A DNA stretch of 64,000 nt from Bradyrhizobium sp. SK17 (GTDB taxonomy: Bacteria > Pseudomonadota > Alphaproteobacteria > Rhizobiales > Xanthobacteraceae), in contig NZ_CP025113.1 of assembly GCF_002831585.1 (NCBI RefSeq), positions 3,363,001-3,427,000 of the forward strand. The letters are read 5' to 3'. The translations under genes and the position numbers were made by a program. Shown piece by piece: positions 18,260 through 27,786 of this stretch. Under the pieces are notes generated by a model. The model was not told where the DNA came from. It did no database searches and saw only the letters and a list, made by a program, of their open reading frames with translations. How positions within the stretch are numbered: position 1 is the stretch's first letter; each line of letters begins with the position of its first letter.

Positions 18260-19174
18260 ATGCTCGATTTGAATGACTTCTACTACTTCGTGCAGATCGT
18301 CGATCGAGGAGGGTTCACATCTGCTGCACGAACTCTGGGGACACCGAAATCGACATTGAGCTACCGTATCCACCAGTTGGAGGAAGGACTCGGTGTGCGT
18401 CTTCTCAATCGGACCTCGCGCCGCTTCGGCATGACGGATGCGGGCGAGGAGTTTTATCGCCATGCGGTGGCGATGCTTCAGCAAGCCGAGCAGGCTGAAA
18501 ACGTCATGCGGCTCCGCTTGTCCGAGCCGTCCGGCACGGTCCGCTTCACGGTCGGTGTCGCAGTAGCCCAGTTCGGGATGCGCGACATGATCATCGGGTT
18601 CATGGCGAAGTATCCCAAGGTGAATCTCGTCCAACATGCGACGGATCGAGCCGTCGATCTTGTTGGCGAGAACTTCGATGTGGCCATCCGAGCCCACTCG
18701 GCGCCGCTGCCGGACTCGGCATTGGTTCAGCGGACGCTCACGCCGGCGCCGTGGTTCTTGTTTGCCGGTACCAAGTACATCCAGGAACATGGCATGCCAT
18801 CGAGGCCGCAGGATCTCGCCCAGCATCCCTCTCTCTTCATGATGAGAGGAGGCGTCTCGCCATCCTGGCGGCTTCGCAATCCCGGCAAGGGAAACAAGGA
18901 AGCCGTCGTCCTGCCGCTGGCACCACGGTTGCTGAGCGACGACATGGTCTCGCTGAAGCAGGCTGCGCGTGCCGGATTGGGGATTGTCGCGCTTCCGGGA
19001 TATGTGTGCCGGGACGAAGTTCGATCAGGCAAGCTCACCCGGGTCCTTCCGGAATGGTTGGCTGACAGCTCCACCATCACCGCCCTTATTCCATATCGCC
19101 ACGGGCTATTGCCGTCGGTTCGGGTTTTCGTAGACCATCTCGCGGTCGAGTTTCCGAAGGTTGTCCTCCTCTGA
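18260..19174 (+). CDS. LysR-family regulator
   Basis: 304 residues: winged helix-turn-helix (GGFTSAARTLGTPKSTLSYR, about 17-36) and a LysR substrate-binding domain. It belongs to the DsdC/CrgA-like subgroup often found beside quinone-reducing genes. It is divergent from the YcaC-like hydrolase and upstream of the pirin and WrbA genes, so either could be its target; a LysR T-N11-A box was not pinned down in the 155-bp divergent gap. Confidence 0.9.
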   Translation: MLDLNDFYYFVQIVDRGGFTSAARTLGTPKSTLSYRIHQLEEGLGVRLLNRTSRRFGMTDAGEEFYRHAVAMLQQAEQAENVMRLRLSEPSGTVRFTVGVAVAQFGMRDMIIGFMAKYPKVNLVQHATDRAVDLVGENFDVAIRAHSAPLPDSALVQRTLTPAPWFLFAGTKYIQEHGMPSRPQDLAQHPSLFMMRGGVSPSWRLRNPGKGNKEAVVLPLAPRLLSDDMVSLKQAARAGLGIVALPGYVCRDEVRSGKLTRVLPEWLADSSTITALIPYRHGLLPSVRVFVDHLAVEFPKVVLL

Positions 19175-19283
19175 TCACGGATCGTCCAATCAATTGAACG
19201 GTAAGTTATGAAAAGAGCAACTTCTGGATCGATCAGACTTTCAGTAGATCATCTCCAGCGACACGCCGTCGAAGGAGAGCCAC

Positions 19284-20171
19284 ATGTCACTAAGTCTGAA
19301 CATTGCACAGCCGGAATCTCGGCCTCGCGCCGGCAGGTTGGGGCAGCCGGTCAAGGGCCACGCGCACAAGATCGGGACGGGCTTCAACGCGATCCACTTC
19401 AGTGAGGACATGTTCGACGGGCAAATGGATCCGCTGATCATGGTGGATCACTTCGTCATGACCGATCCCACCTTCGAGCCGCACCTGCATGCGGGAATTT
19501 CCGCGGTCACTTTCATCTTCGAGGATGCGGTGGGCGATTTCCTGAACCGCGACACGCTCGGCAACAACATCGCGCTGGCGCCAGGGGACCTGTACTGGCT
19601 GGCCGCTGCACGAGGCGCAGTTCACGACGAACGTCCCGATCCAAGGGGTGCACACACCCATGCCTTGCAGATATTCGTGAACCTGCCGGCGCGCCTGAAG
19701 ACAGAACCGGCCCATTCCCTGCACGTCCGTGCCGCGGACATGCCCAGGTTGACGGGACCCGGCTACCAAGTTCGCGTCGCTCTCGGTGAAGCTGGTGAAG
19801 GACAGGGAGCGCACGTTGGGACACAGGACTTCACGCTGCTCGATGGTGTTCTCTCCCGAGGCGCAAACTTTCAGCACCGCCTTCCTGGCGGCCAGGCAGC
19901 TTGGATTTACGTGGCGTCGGGCGAGTTGCAGATAGAGGTAGACGCTGAACGCCGGGTGATTTCCGCCGGGTCCTCAATTGTCGCTGCCGCAGCTGTTGGC
20001 GATAGCGATCTGAACCTGAGCGGTGGTGATGCTCATTTTGTCTTGATGGCGAGCCCACCGTTGCGGGAGAACTTCGTCAAGCACGGTCCGCTGGTCATGA
20101 GCTCCAGTGCAGACGTCCGACGAACGCTGGCCGACTACGCCGCCGGCAAGTTCGGCAAGATCGCCGGCTAA
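19284..20171 (+). CDS. Pirin-family cupin protein
   Basis: 295 residues with two cupin barrels. The N-terminal barrel keeps the metal-binding pattern HLHAGISAVTFIFEDAVGDF with a later His. Bacterial pirins act as quercetinase-like dioxygenases or redox sensors. The start ATG 19284 has GGAGAG upstream. It lies 94 bp before wrbA on the same strand, and a pirin/flavodoxin-quinone-reductase pair fits a quinone or redox stress response. Confidence 0.85.
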   Translation: MSLSLNIAQPESRPRAGRLGQPVKGHAHKIGTGFNAIHFSEDMFDGQMDPLIMVDHFVMTDPTFEPHLHAGISAVTFIFEDAVGDFLNRDTLGNNIALAPGDLYWLAAARGAVHDERPDPRGAHTHALQIFVNLPARLKTEPAHSLHVRAADMPRLTGPGYQVRVALGEAGEGQGAHVGTQDFTLLDGVLSRGANFQHRLPGGQAAWIYVASGELQIEVDAERRVISAGSSIVAAAAVGDSDLNLSGGDAHFVLMASPPLRENFVKHGPLVMSSSADVRRTLADYAAGKFGKIAG

Positions 20172-20265
20172 TCCCGCACATCCATCCCATCAACCGTTTC
20201 GGCTTGCCTCGCGCGGCCGGAGTTTCGCGCGCCGGTATTTCCTTGACTCCGAGAAGGTATCAACC

Positions 20266-20880
20266 ATGTCGAACCCAAAGATTCTTATCGTCTTCTACTC
20301 GCGCAATAGCTCGACAGAAACCCTCGCGCTGGCGATCGCAGAGGGAGCACGGTCAAAGGGCGCCGAAGTGCGCCTGCGCCGGGCGCGCGAGCTGGTCGGT
20401 CCGGAAGTCATGGCATACGCGCCAGGCTGGGCGGAGAGTGCCGCCGCGATGAATGCCAAGTACGAAGCACCCACCGCGGATGATGCCGTTTGGGCCGATG
20501 CGATTGTCTTTGGCACCCCCACGCGGTTCGGCAACGTCTCATCGGAGCTGAAGGCCTACATCGACAGCCTCGGAGGCGTCTGGTTCCAAGGCAAGCTCAA
20601 TGGAAAGGCCGGCGCGGTGTTCGGCGCCACATCGTCGAAGCATGGCGGCAACGAATCGACGCTGCTGTCCCTGTACAACGTGCTGGCACATCTCGGCCTC
20701 ATCATCGTTCCGCTCGGATACTCGGATCCCTCACTGTTCAAGGCCGGCTCGCCCTATGGCGCGACCTTCTTCTCAAAGGGGGACACGGAGAAGCCGGGCG
20801 AGGATGAGCTTGCGGTCGCTCGCTATCAAGGTGAGCGTGTTGCGAGCGTTGCCAGCAGCCTTGCTCCGGCCGCTGCTTGA
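20266..20880 (+). CDS. wrbA: NAD(P)H:quinone oxidoreductase type IV, WrbA
   Basis: 204 residues, the usual WrbA length. The flavodoxin-like FMN phosphate loop (FYSRNSSTETLA) is at residues 10-21 and the isoalloxazine loops are at GTPTRFGN and ATSSKHGGNE. It carries out two-electron reduction of quinones in the cytoplasm, preventing redox cycling. ATG 20266 has GAGAAGG upstream. A strong terminator follows, so it ends the pirin-wrbA unit. Confidence 0.93.
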   Translation: MSNPKILIVFYSRNSSTETLALAIAEGARSKGAEVRLRRARELVGPEVMAYAPGWAESAAAMNAKYEAPTADDAVWADAIVFGTPTRFGNVSSELKAYIDSLGGVWFQGKLNGKAGAVFGATSSKHGGNESTLLSLYNVLAHLGLIIVPLGYSDPSLFKAGSPYGATFFSKGDTEKPGEDELAVARYQGERVASVASSLAPAAA

Positions 20881-20888
20881 GTGCAACC

Positions 20889-20922
20889 GGGGCACACGAG
20901 TAAGCGTGTGCCCCAACTTTTT
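20889..20922 (+). terminator. Rho-independent terminator after wrbA
   Basis: Perfect 9-bp stem GGGGCACAC / GTGTGCCCC, loop GAGTAAGC, then AACTTTTT. The remaining sequence to 21200 (about 280 bp) shows no convincing gene. Confidence 0.9.
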
Positions 20923-21200
20923 CACGAGCCGTAGCCTCCTATCTCATCTAGTGAGGTTGGACGTGAACAGAGCTTTCATCGAGCCGAAAAGATCGGCATT
21001 TCCGTCAACTGAAAGACATAGGGTACTTCCAGGGCCTCAAGCTCCGCACGCTGGATGTAGCCGCTGCGCACTGCCGAGGATTTTTTTGTGAGCACTGCAA
21101 GATCGTTCAATAGCGCTGCAGTCGCTCTGACGATCGTTGCTTCGGTGCGCCGCACTCTTGTTCGGCCAGATAGGGCTAACCTGATGAGGGAAATGCGAAG

Positions 21201-21962
21201 ATGATGCTCAAACTACTTGCGGGAACGACAATGGCAGTTGCGGTGATTTCGGGGGCGGGAGCGGCTGAGTCCAAGGGGACGAATAGGGCGATCGTCCTCG
21301 TTCATGGCGGATTCGTCGATGGTTCGGGCTGGGAGGGCGTTTACAAGATCCTGAAGAAGGATGGTTACGACGTCACCATCGTCCAGAACCCGACGACATC
21401 GCTCAGTGCAGATGTCACGGCCACCAAGGCCGCGATACACGCGCAAACAAAGCCGGTTATTCTGGTTGGTCATTCCTATGGAGGGGCAGTTGTCACGGAG
21501 TCCGGCACCGACCCAAAGGTGGCCGGACTAGTGTATATCACGGCCTTTGCACCCGAGCAGGGCGAGTCCGTCGCAAAGCTTACGTCCAATCCCGCTCCAG
21601 GTGCACCGGTGCCACCGATCGTTCCTCCGCAGGATGGCTTCCTATTCCTCGACAAGGCGAAGTTCGTGGCTTCGTTCGCTGCGGACGTGAAGCCCGATCT
21701 GGCTGCCTTCATGGCCGATTCGCAGGTTCCATGGGGGCTTGATGCTTTGAATGGCACGATTACCGTGCCGGCCTGGAAGAGCAAGCCCAGTTGGTATCTC
21801 GTGGCGACCGACGACAAGATGATTCCGGTCGATGTCCAGCGGATGATGGCCAAGCGCGCTGGCGCAAAGACTGTCGATCACGCAGGCAGCCATGCCATCT
21901 ATGTTTCGCAACCCGCCGCGGTCGCGAAACTGATCGAGACTGCCGCCTCCGAGGCAAAGTAG
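21201..21962 (+). CDS. Exported alpha/beta hydrolase
   Basis: 253 residues with a signal peptide (MMLKLLAGTTMAVAVISGAG, cleavage after GAA). The alpha/beta-hydrolase core has the oxyanion HGGF, a nucleophile Ser in GHSYGG (about residue 94), and Asp (TDDKMIP) and His (SHAIY) completing the triad. It resembles salicylate-esterase-like plant enzymes of the MES family in arrangement. It is probably a periplasmic esterase of unknown substrate. The AraC regulator downstream is a candidate controller. Confidence 0.85.
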   Translation: MMLKLLAGTTMAVAVISGAGAAESKGTNRAIVLVHGGFVDGSGWEGVYKILKKDGYDVTIVQNPTTSLSADVTATKAAIHAQTKPVILVGHSYGGAVVTESGTDPKVAGLVYITAFAPEQGESVAKLTSNPAPGAPVPPIVPPQDGFLFLDKAKFVASFAADVKPDLAAFMADSQVPWGLDALNGTITVPAWKSKPSWYLVATDDKMIPVDVQRMMAKRAGAKTVDHAGSHAIYVSQPAAVAKLIETAASEAK

Positions 21963-22121
21963 CGAGAAAGTTGGCGTTGGCGCTACTGAGACAGGCATCG
22001 CCTGTCCTCGAGCGCCGACGACAACCGGCAAGCTGTATTGCAGGCGTCAAGTTGACGATAGGACCGTCGTTGCCGTTGCTGCGACGGTCCGGTAAGCGTA
22101 TGCGGAGGAGGGGTCTTCCGC

Positions 22122-23036
22122 ATGACCATCAACGCCAATCTCAATATCGTCGACGTTGCAACGGTCCCCATCGGTCTACCGCGCAATACGGATCGCAAGC
22201 TTGCGGTCCGGGCGCTCGTACGTTCACAGCTCAGCTCGGCCGATATCAGCTATGGTTTCAAGCAGGCCGGTACCGCAGCGACGTTTCCGGTCTGGGAAGA
22301 TGCTTATAGTATCGGCGTTCGCTTCAACGACGAGAGAAGCAACATCTTCGTCGACGGCAAGAGCTTCACGGGCCCTCATCGCAAAGGCGAGGCGCACATT
22401 CTCTACCTGTCCGGCGTCGAGCAGATCGACTTCTCGACGCCCCGCCATACCATGGAGGTTTTGCTGAGGCGCAGCTTCATGCGCGAGATCGCCGACGATC
22501 TGGAGGTAGCGCACGTCACGGATGTTGGCCGTGGCCTCTTCCATATTGTAGATGATCAGGTTCTCCTGAATTTGGCGTTGCGTATCCATCCCTATTTTGA
22601 CGCACCCGAGACGCTCGACCCGCTGCTTGCCGATCATTTCATGTGGACGCTCGGCATATACATTTGTGCGCGTTACGGCGATCTCTCTACGCGACGCCCG
22701 GTGGTCGGGGGCTTGAGCACCTGGCAGGAGCGGCTGGCGAAAGACATCATCGAGTGGAGTATCGTCGATGGGGTCGGCCTGGCTGAGATTGCCGCGCTCT
22801 GCGGAATACGCACGAGCCAGTTCGCTCACGGCTTCAAGCGATCAACGGGCATGGCGCCCTTCCAATGGCTGCAGCACCGTCGCATTGCTCGTGCAAAGCG
22901 GCTTCTCGCGGCGGATCGAACCCCGCTCGCGGATGTCGCGCTCGCCTGCGGCTTTGCGGACCAGAGCCACCTGACGCGTTGCTTTGGAAGGCTCGTCGGC
23001 GCAACTCCTGGCGTATGGCGAGCGGCGGTGTCTTGA
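22122..23036 (+). CDS. AraC-family regulator
   Basis: 304 residues: a variable N-terminal ligand domain and a C-terminal double helix-turn-helix (LAEIAALCGIRTSQFAHGF and the ADVALACGFADQSHLTRCF signature). The start ATG 22122 has GGAGGAGGGG eight bases upstream. It is convergent with the TetR gene that follows, 75 bp between stops. It lies 159 bp after the exported hydrolase gene on the same strand. Confidence 0.92.
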   Translation: MTINANLNIVDVATVPIGLPRNTDRKLAVRALVRSQLSSADISYGFKQAGTAATFPVWEDAYSIGVRFNDERSNIFVDGKSFTGPHRKGEAHILYLSGVEQIDFSTPRHTMEVLLRRSFMREIADDLEVAHVTDVGRGLFHIVDDQVLLNLALRIHPYFDAPETLDPLLADHFMWTLGIYICARYGDLSTRRPVVGGLSTWQERLAKDIIEWSIVDGVGLAEIAALCGIRTSQFAHGFKRSTGMAPFQWLQHRRIARAKRLLAADRTPLADVALACGFADQSHLTRCFGRLVGATPGVWRAAVS

Positions 23037-23111
23037 ACGGTCGAAGTCGTACCTGTGCCTTGCCGGGTTGCAGTGGGCTCCATCGCTGTTGCACGTTCGC
23101 AAGCGAAGATC

Positions 23112-23822
23112 TCAATCCGCGTTTGGGCGTTGGCCGGCGATAGCATTGAAGCCGCCTTCCAAGAAAGTGCACAGGTTCCCGTACATCGTCAGGAGATCCT
23201 TGGATTTGAACTTTCCCCGCGACAGGGTCTCGATTCGCTTCGGCCTCGCGCACGCGGTTATCATCGCGCCAACCGCAAAGAAGAAAGCCTGGTGCAGGAC
23301 CTCGCTGGGCACCTGCGGCAGGCTGCGCTGTAGCTCGCTCAGGTACTCTCGCGCCACCGCGTTGAAGTGCCGTTCCGTGAGCTCCGCCCACTCCGGACTG
23401 CCGCCCGCACTTCCGACGAGCTGGGTGTAGTTGCGCCATCCCGGTTCGTTTCTCGAAGCCCGAGCCATGATGGCTCCGACGAACCCCTCTACCAGAGTAC
23501 GCACCGGAATCGGGGACCCCTTGCTGTGCGCGCGGGCCCGCTCGAGGAACGCCAGCCGCTCGGCATTCAGAACCTCCGAGCGTCGGCCCAGAACCTTGTC
23601 CATAAGGTCGTGCTTGGAGCCGAAATGGTATCCGACAAGTGCGAACTGATAGTCCGCGTCCGCGGCGATATCGCGGATCGAGGTGCCGTGAAATCCATGC
23701 CAGGCAAAGAGCTTCTCCGCACTGTCCAAAATGCGTTCCCTGGTTTGCTCACTGTCGGCTCGGGGCTGTGGTACGCGCTTTCGAGGCGCGCTTGGTCGTG
23801 AGGTTCTAGTCGTGGTGGCCAT
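23112..23822 (-). CDS. TetR-family regulator, paralogue 1
   Basis: 236 residues from ATG 23822 (MATTTRTSRP), chosen because it matches the length and start of paralogue 2 (38450); an upstream ATG would add nine residues. The N-terminal TetR helix-turn-helix (GTSIRDIAADADYQFALVGY, about 46-65) is followed by a ligand domain. A hand alignment with paralogue 2 is ungapped with about 42 differences, and the recognition helix QFALVGYHF is identical, so both should bind the same operator. A perfect 18-bp palindrome lies between this gene and the divergent SMP-30 gene. Confidence 0.9.
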   Translation of the reverse strand: MATTTRTSRPSAPRKRVPQPRADSEQTRERILDSAEKLFAWHGFHGTSIRDIAADADYQFALVGYHFGSKHDLMDKVLGRRSEVLNAERLAFLERARAHSKGSPIPVRTLVEGFVGAIMARASRNEPGWRNYTQLVGSAGGSPEWAELTERHFNAVAREYLSELQRSLPQVPSEVLHQAFFFAVGAMITACARPKRIETLSRGKFKSKDLLTMYGNLCTFLEGGFNAIAGQRPNAD

Positions 23823-24014
23823 GGCTGCTGGTTTGAGATGATAGGGCATGACGCCGCCACCTACGGCGGCGTTTTAGTCCTGAAAGGCGACGTCAGCTTA
23901 CCCATTTGTTTCAATCTTTGGAACGGGGATATCCGGTTCGATCGTCGTCGTCCATTCGCGCGCAACTACTAGTCCAACAAGCCCGGGAGTCAGTAGACAC
24001 GCGGAAATTCTAAT

Positions 24015-24032
24015 ATTATACGTACGTATAAT
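24015..24032. promoter_or_regulatory. TetR operator copy 1
   Basis: ATTATACGTACGTATAAT, a perfect 18-bp palindrome between the divergent TetR paralogue 1 and SMP-30 genes, 52 bp before the SMP-30 start. Related copies occur at 28997 and 41178. It is AT-rich in otherwise GC-rich DNA, so its recurrence is unlikely to be chance. Confidence 0.85.
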
Positions 24033-24084
24033 CAAAGTACGGCACTGGCGCCGGTGCTTCAGTTCGAAAAGCCTTGGAGGCAAT

Positions 24085-25113
24085 ATGATCACTAACCCTC
24101 TGCAGGGCTGGACGGTGGACCGGCGGCTCGTAACGCCCGTCGGCGTTGACCTGAAGCGCCCCGAATGCGTTCTGGCCGAACCCGGCGGCGATCTGTGGGT
24201 GGCCGATGCCCGCGGAGGGGTCATGCACATCCGGCCCGATGGATCGCAACGACTGGTCGTACAGCAGGCAGACTCGCATTTCGACAGCACTGGCGATTTG
24301 CAGAGCCGCTTCACGTCCGGGACCCTACCGAACGGACTGGCGTTCGATGCCGACGGAAATCTGCTAATTGCGAACTTTGGTACCGATCGACTGGAGCTGA
24401 TGCGGCGTGACGATGGCCAAAGCAGGGTGCTACTCGACACAGTCGACGGCCAGCCTATAGGAAAGACGAACTTCGTCTTGCGCGACTCCCAAAATCGGCT
24501 GTGGATCACGGTGTCTACGCGCATCAACCCATGGACAGATGCGTTGAGGCCGGGCATCCGCGACGGATACATCATCCTTCTCGACGAACGCGGCGCGCGC
24601 ATCGTCGCCGACGGATTCGCGTTCACCAACGAGGTGCGTTTGGACGCGAAGGAAGAGTGGCTTTATGTCGTGGAGAGCGCCGCGAAGCGGATCTCTCGTC
24701 TGCGGGTGGCGGCCGATGGCTCGTTGTCCGAGCGCGAAGTGTTCGGGTCGTCTTCCTTGGGCGCCGGTTCGCCGGACGGAATGGCCTTCGATGCCTTCGG
24801 TAACCTATGGATCACGATGATCATGTCCGACCGGCTGGTGGCAATCACGCCCGAGGGCGACGTGCTGGAGTTGCTGGACGACGGCAATCCCGAGGCCAAT
24901 GCTGCTCTCGAAGCTCATTCCGCAGCCGGCACATTGACGATGGATGTGATGGCAAAAGCCCACGGCACGCTTGCGCCGTGGATGGCCAGCGTCACTTTCG
25001 GTGGCCCCGATCTGCAGACCGTTTACCTCGGCAGTCTGATGGGAAGCACGCTTGCCAGCTTCCGCTCGCCAGTTGCCGGGATGCCGTTGGCCCACTGGCG
25101 CTTGCCGCGCTAG
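24085..25113 (+). CDS. SMP-30/gluconolactonase-like beta-propeller protein
   Basis: 342 residues with repeated propeller-blade motifs (LPNGLAFDADGNLLIANFG, GSPDGMAFDAFGNLWITMI). This is the SMP-30/gluconolactonase/LRE fold, which holds a divalent metal and hydrolyses lactones. No signal peptide, so cytoplasmic. ATG 24085 has TTGGAGG upstream. It is controlled by the palindrome at 24015 and divergent from TetR 1. The stop overlaps the stop of the convergent quinone-oxidoreductase gene in CTAG. Confidence 0.87.
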   Translation: MITNPLQGWTVDRRLVTPVGVDLKRPECVLAEPGGDLWVADARGGVMHIRPDGSQRLVVQQADSHFDSTGDLQSRFTSGTLPNGLAFDADGNLLIANFGTDRLELMRRDDGQSRVLLDTVDGQPIGKTNFVLRDSQNRLWITVSTRINPWTDALRPGIRDGYIILLDERGARIVADGFAFTNEVRLDAKEEWLYVVESAAKRISRLRVAADGSLSEREVFGSSSLGAGSPDGMAFDAFGNLWITMIMSDRLVAITPEGDVLELLDDGNPEANAALEAHSAAGTLTMDVMAKAHGTLAPWMASVTFGGPDLQTVYLGSLMGSTLASFRSPVAGMPLAHWRLPR

Positions 25114-26111
25114 ACGACTAGTACGATTTTGCCGATATGCGCGCTGGTCTCCATCCGCCGGTGCGCGTCGGCAGCCCGTTCCAGCGGGAAGGTACCGTCC
25201 ATCGGTGGCTTGACACGACCATCGCGCAACAACGGCATCACCTTGGCCTCGATGGCTGCGACCATCGCCGCCTTTTCCACAATGCTGCGGGGACGCAACG
25301 TCGAGCCGGTGTGGTGCAGCCGTTTCGACATCAGCTTGGCGAAATTGGCGGTAGCCTTCAGAGCTCCTGACATGAACGCGATCTGAACGATGCGGCCCTC
25401 GATCGCCGCAGCCTCATAGTTGCGGTCGACATAATCGCCACCGACCATGTCGAGGATGACATTGGCGCCGGCGCTGTCCGTGTACCTCTTCACAGCCTCG
25501 ACAAAATCCTCGGTCTTGTAATTGACCGCATGATCGGCACCGAGCTTGAGACAGGCGTCTGCCTTGTCCTGCGCGCCGACAGTGACGATCACCTTGGCGC
25601 CGAATGCCTTGGCAAGCTGGATCGCCATCGTGCCGATGCCCGACGAGCCGCCATGGATCAGCAGCGTCTCGCCGGCCTTCAGCGCGCCGCGTTCGAACAC
25701 ATTGTGCCAGACCGTCATCAGCGTTTCCGGAATGGCGCCGGCTTCCTGCATCGACAGCGAAGGTGGCACGGTCATCGCCTGGCCGTCCTGTGCGATACAA
25801 TATTGCGCGTAGCCGCCGCCGGCGACCAGCGACATCACCTTGTCGCCGATCCTGTGTCGCGCAGCGCCTTCGCCGAGCGCGACCACTTCGCCTGCGATCT
25901 CGAGGCCGGGCAGGTCGCTTGCGCCGGGCGGCGGCGGATAGGAACCGGAGCGCATCGAGACGTCGGGACGATTGACGCCGGCGACTTCAACTTTGACCAG
26001 GATCTCGCCTGGCTTCGGCACCGGCAACGGGCGGGTCTCCGGAACCAGCACCTCTGGGCCGCCGGGCCTGCTGATGGCGATGACGGTCATTTGCGCGGGC
26101 AGATTGGGCAT
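25110..26111 (-). CDS. NADPH:quinone oxidoreductase-like MDR protein
   Basis: 333 residues from ATG 26111 (MPNLPAQMTV); the frame stays open upstream without family homology. GroES-like domain (VNRPDVSMRSGSYPPPPG) and nucleotide loop (HGGSSGIGTMAIQLAKAFGA) of the PIG3/quinone-reductase subgroup, no zinc ligands. It is the last gene of a minus-strand run headed by the Ayg1-like hydrolase. It probably reduces an unsaturated ketone or quinone intermediate. Confidence 0.88.
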   Translation of the reverse strand: MPNLPAQMTVIAISRPGGPEVLVPETRPLPVPKPGEILVKVEVAGVNRPDVSMRSGSYPPPPGASDLPGLEIAGEVVALGEGAARHRIGDKVMSLVAGGGYAQYCIAQDGQAMTVPPSLSMQEAGAIPETLMTVWHNVFERGALKAGETLLIHGGSSGIGTMAIQLAKAFGAKVIVTVGAQDKADACLKLGADHAVNYKTEDFVEAVKRYTDSAGANVILDMVGGDYVDRNYEAAAIEGRIVQIAFMSGALKATANFAKLMSKRLHHTGSTLRPRSIVEKAAMVAAIEAKVMPLLRDGRVKPPMDGTFPLERAADAHRRMETSAHIGKIVLVV

Positions 26112-26206
26112 GGTTCGTCCTTCGTCACTGAAGTACATCGAAGCGGAGTAAAGGTGATTTGAGGCCGAAGCAGCTAGGGCGGCAGTTACCCCGAGGATCC
26201 TGACGC

Positions 26207-26752
26207 TCAGGGTTGCGCTTGTGCGTCGATCAGCACGAATGCTACTCGCGCGATGTCGTCCGTGCGATTTGCCCACGCATGATTGGTACCTCGTTGCACC
26301 AGCACATCGCCCGCGCGCAGGACGGTTTCGCCTACTTCCATGATGGCGGTGATCTCTCCTCGAAGCACCAGCGCGTAGTCCACGGTCGATGTGATGTGCA
26401 TTCCAGCGTGACGCGGATTGTCGGGTTGATGACGCGCGTCGCGAAACATGGTCTCGAAGACGACGGCATGCTGGCGGCGCAGCTCTTCCGGGTCGGACGG
26501 CGTCGGCGGGAAGTCGATCACACGCAAGACAGTGCCCCCCGCCGGAGGGAGAACGCCGTCGTGTTGGGTGATGTCGTCGGGGCTGACCTCACCGGCGATT
26601 CCGGGATGTGTACGCCAGAGATTCGCATTCTGGTAACCCGGCCGCGACTCCAGCGTGAGGATCGCGGGCGATGGACCATCCTCGGCGATGTAGGAGTGGC
26701 CGGCTTCGTTGGTGCCTGTGATGACCCGGCGCACGGGAGAGAGCTTTTGCAT
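26207..26752 (-). CDS. Cupin-domain protein
   Basis: 181 residues; the C-terminal half is a cupin barrel (HAGMHITSTVDYALVLRGEI and GDVLVQRGTNHAWAN), the N-terminal half a second degenerate barrel. The motif HITSTVDY keeps only part of the metal site. This type is common in aromatic and terpenoid catabolic clusters. It lies between the decarboxylase-like and quinone-oxidoreductase genes of the same run. Confidence 0.82.
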   Translation of the reverse strand: MQKLSPVRRVITGTNEAGHSYIAEDGPSPAILTLESRPGYQNANLWRTHPGIAGEVSPDDITQHDGVLPPAGGTVLRVIDFPPTPSDPEELRRQHAVVFETMFRDARHQPDNPRHAGMHITSTVDYALVLRGEITAIMEVGETVLRAGDVLVQRGTNHAWANRTDDIARVAFVLIDAQAQP

Positions 26753-26791
26753 GATTGGATCTGTATTGAGTGAGAGGAGCGGAGGATAAGG

Positions 26792-27652
26792 TCAGCGCAA
26801 GACGCGCTGGTCGCTGAGGTCCTTGGCGCCATAGCTGCGGCTGAAGCTGGCGCCACGGCCTTCCAGGACGGGGAGTTCAGCCAGCGCGTTGATGATATGA
26901 AACATGGTTGGAACCTGCTCCCATGTGGAGCGGATGAAACGAACCTTGCCGTGGCCGCGTTGAAAGGTCTCGTAGGTCACATCAAAGCCGCCGGCCGGCG
27001 TTATCACTGCTTGCGATACGTCGTCGTCAGGATCCAATGCAGGCAAGTAACGCCAGTGCAGCGTACCCGTCGGAGGATTGTCGGCCGCAGCCGCGGCAGC
27101 GACCTGAGGCGGCCATGCATCGACCAGGTCGCTGAGCTCCATCTCGAGAAACGTATGACCTTCCCATGTTGCCTGGTGGCGCTGCACGCCCGCAAACGTG
27201 CGCGGCTCGGGCAGCTCCGCATAGAGCTTGGCAAATCCAAGTTCCTCGCGCCCCGTGATGATGGGCTCAGGGCGGTTCTCCCACAACACCGAGAGAAAGG
27301 GACCTGTTGCAACGTCGCGGCGTCCCTCAAACCGGCTGGCGAACTTGACGCCCAACATTCGATAGCCGCGTCCAGCCAGCCAAGGCAAGTCGGAGAGCGT
27401 CGTCGCCTCGAGCGTCACGACTGGATCGCCGTGCAGGCTGAAGCCGGGAGGCAGCAGTTGCGACAGATGAGATGCGTCTGTCAGGAAACTGACCGATGCC
27501 GTGCTGCGAGGCGCCCGGGACCAATCGAACGGACGCCCGTCGGGGCCTTGGCGCGGGCCGGGGCTGGGTCCGAAGACAGTTGGCATCCGATGGCGCGGGC
27601 GCGCGCTGACGCCTCCTGGGGACCTTCCCGAGAGGCTGTTGGTTGGATCCAT
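26792..27652 (-). CDS. Acetoacetate-decarboxylase-family protein
   Basis: 286 residues from ATG 27652 (MDPTNSLSGR), with GGAA upstream; in-frame ATGs at 27670 and 27712 would lengthen it by up to 20 residues. The barrel core contains ITGREELGFAKLYAEL, matching the segment that carries the Schiff-base Lys in acetoacetate decarboxylases. The family includes decarboxylases, aldolase-dehydratases and hydrolases, so the reaction cannot be named. It lies in the run hydrolase-decarboxylase-cupin-oxidoreductase behind TetR operator copy 2. Confidence 0.75.
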   Translation of the reverse strand: MDPTNSLSGRSPGGVSARPRHRMPTVFGPSPGPRQGPDGRPFDWSRAPRSTASVSFLTDASHLSQLLPPGFSLHGDPVVTLEATTLSDLPWLAGRGYRMLGVKFASRFEGRRDVATGPFLSVLWENRPEPIITGREELGFAKLYAELPEPRTFAGVQRHQATWEGHTFLEMELSDLVDAWPPQVAAAAAADNPPTGTLHWRYLPALDPDDDVSQAVITPAGGFDVTYETFQRGHGKVRFIRSTWEQVPTMFHIINALAELPVLEGRGASFSRSYGAKDLSDQRVLR

Positions 27653-27786
27653 TGAAATTCCATTCAGCATCAAAAGGCATGGGCTGTGATGTGCATCGGC
27701 GGATCTCTCCACCGATGCACATCACGAGCTGGATTGGCGCTCTCACGAGAGCAGGGCGATGCCGCAAGCGAGAAAGGGCTTCCTGC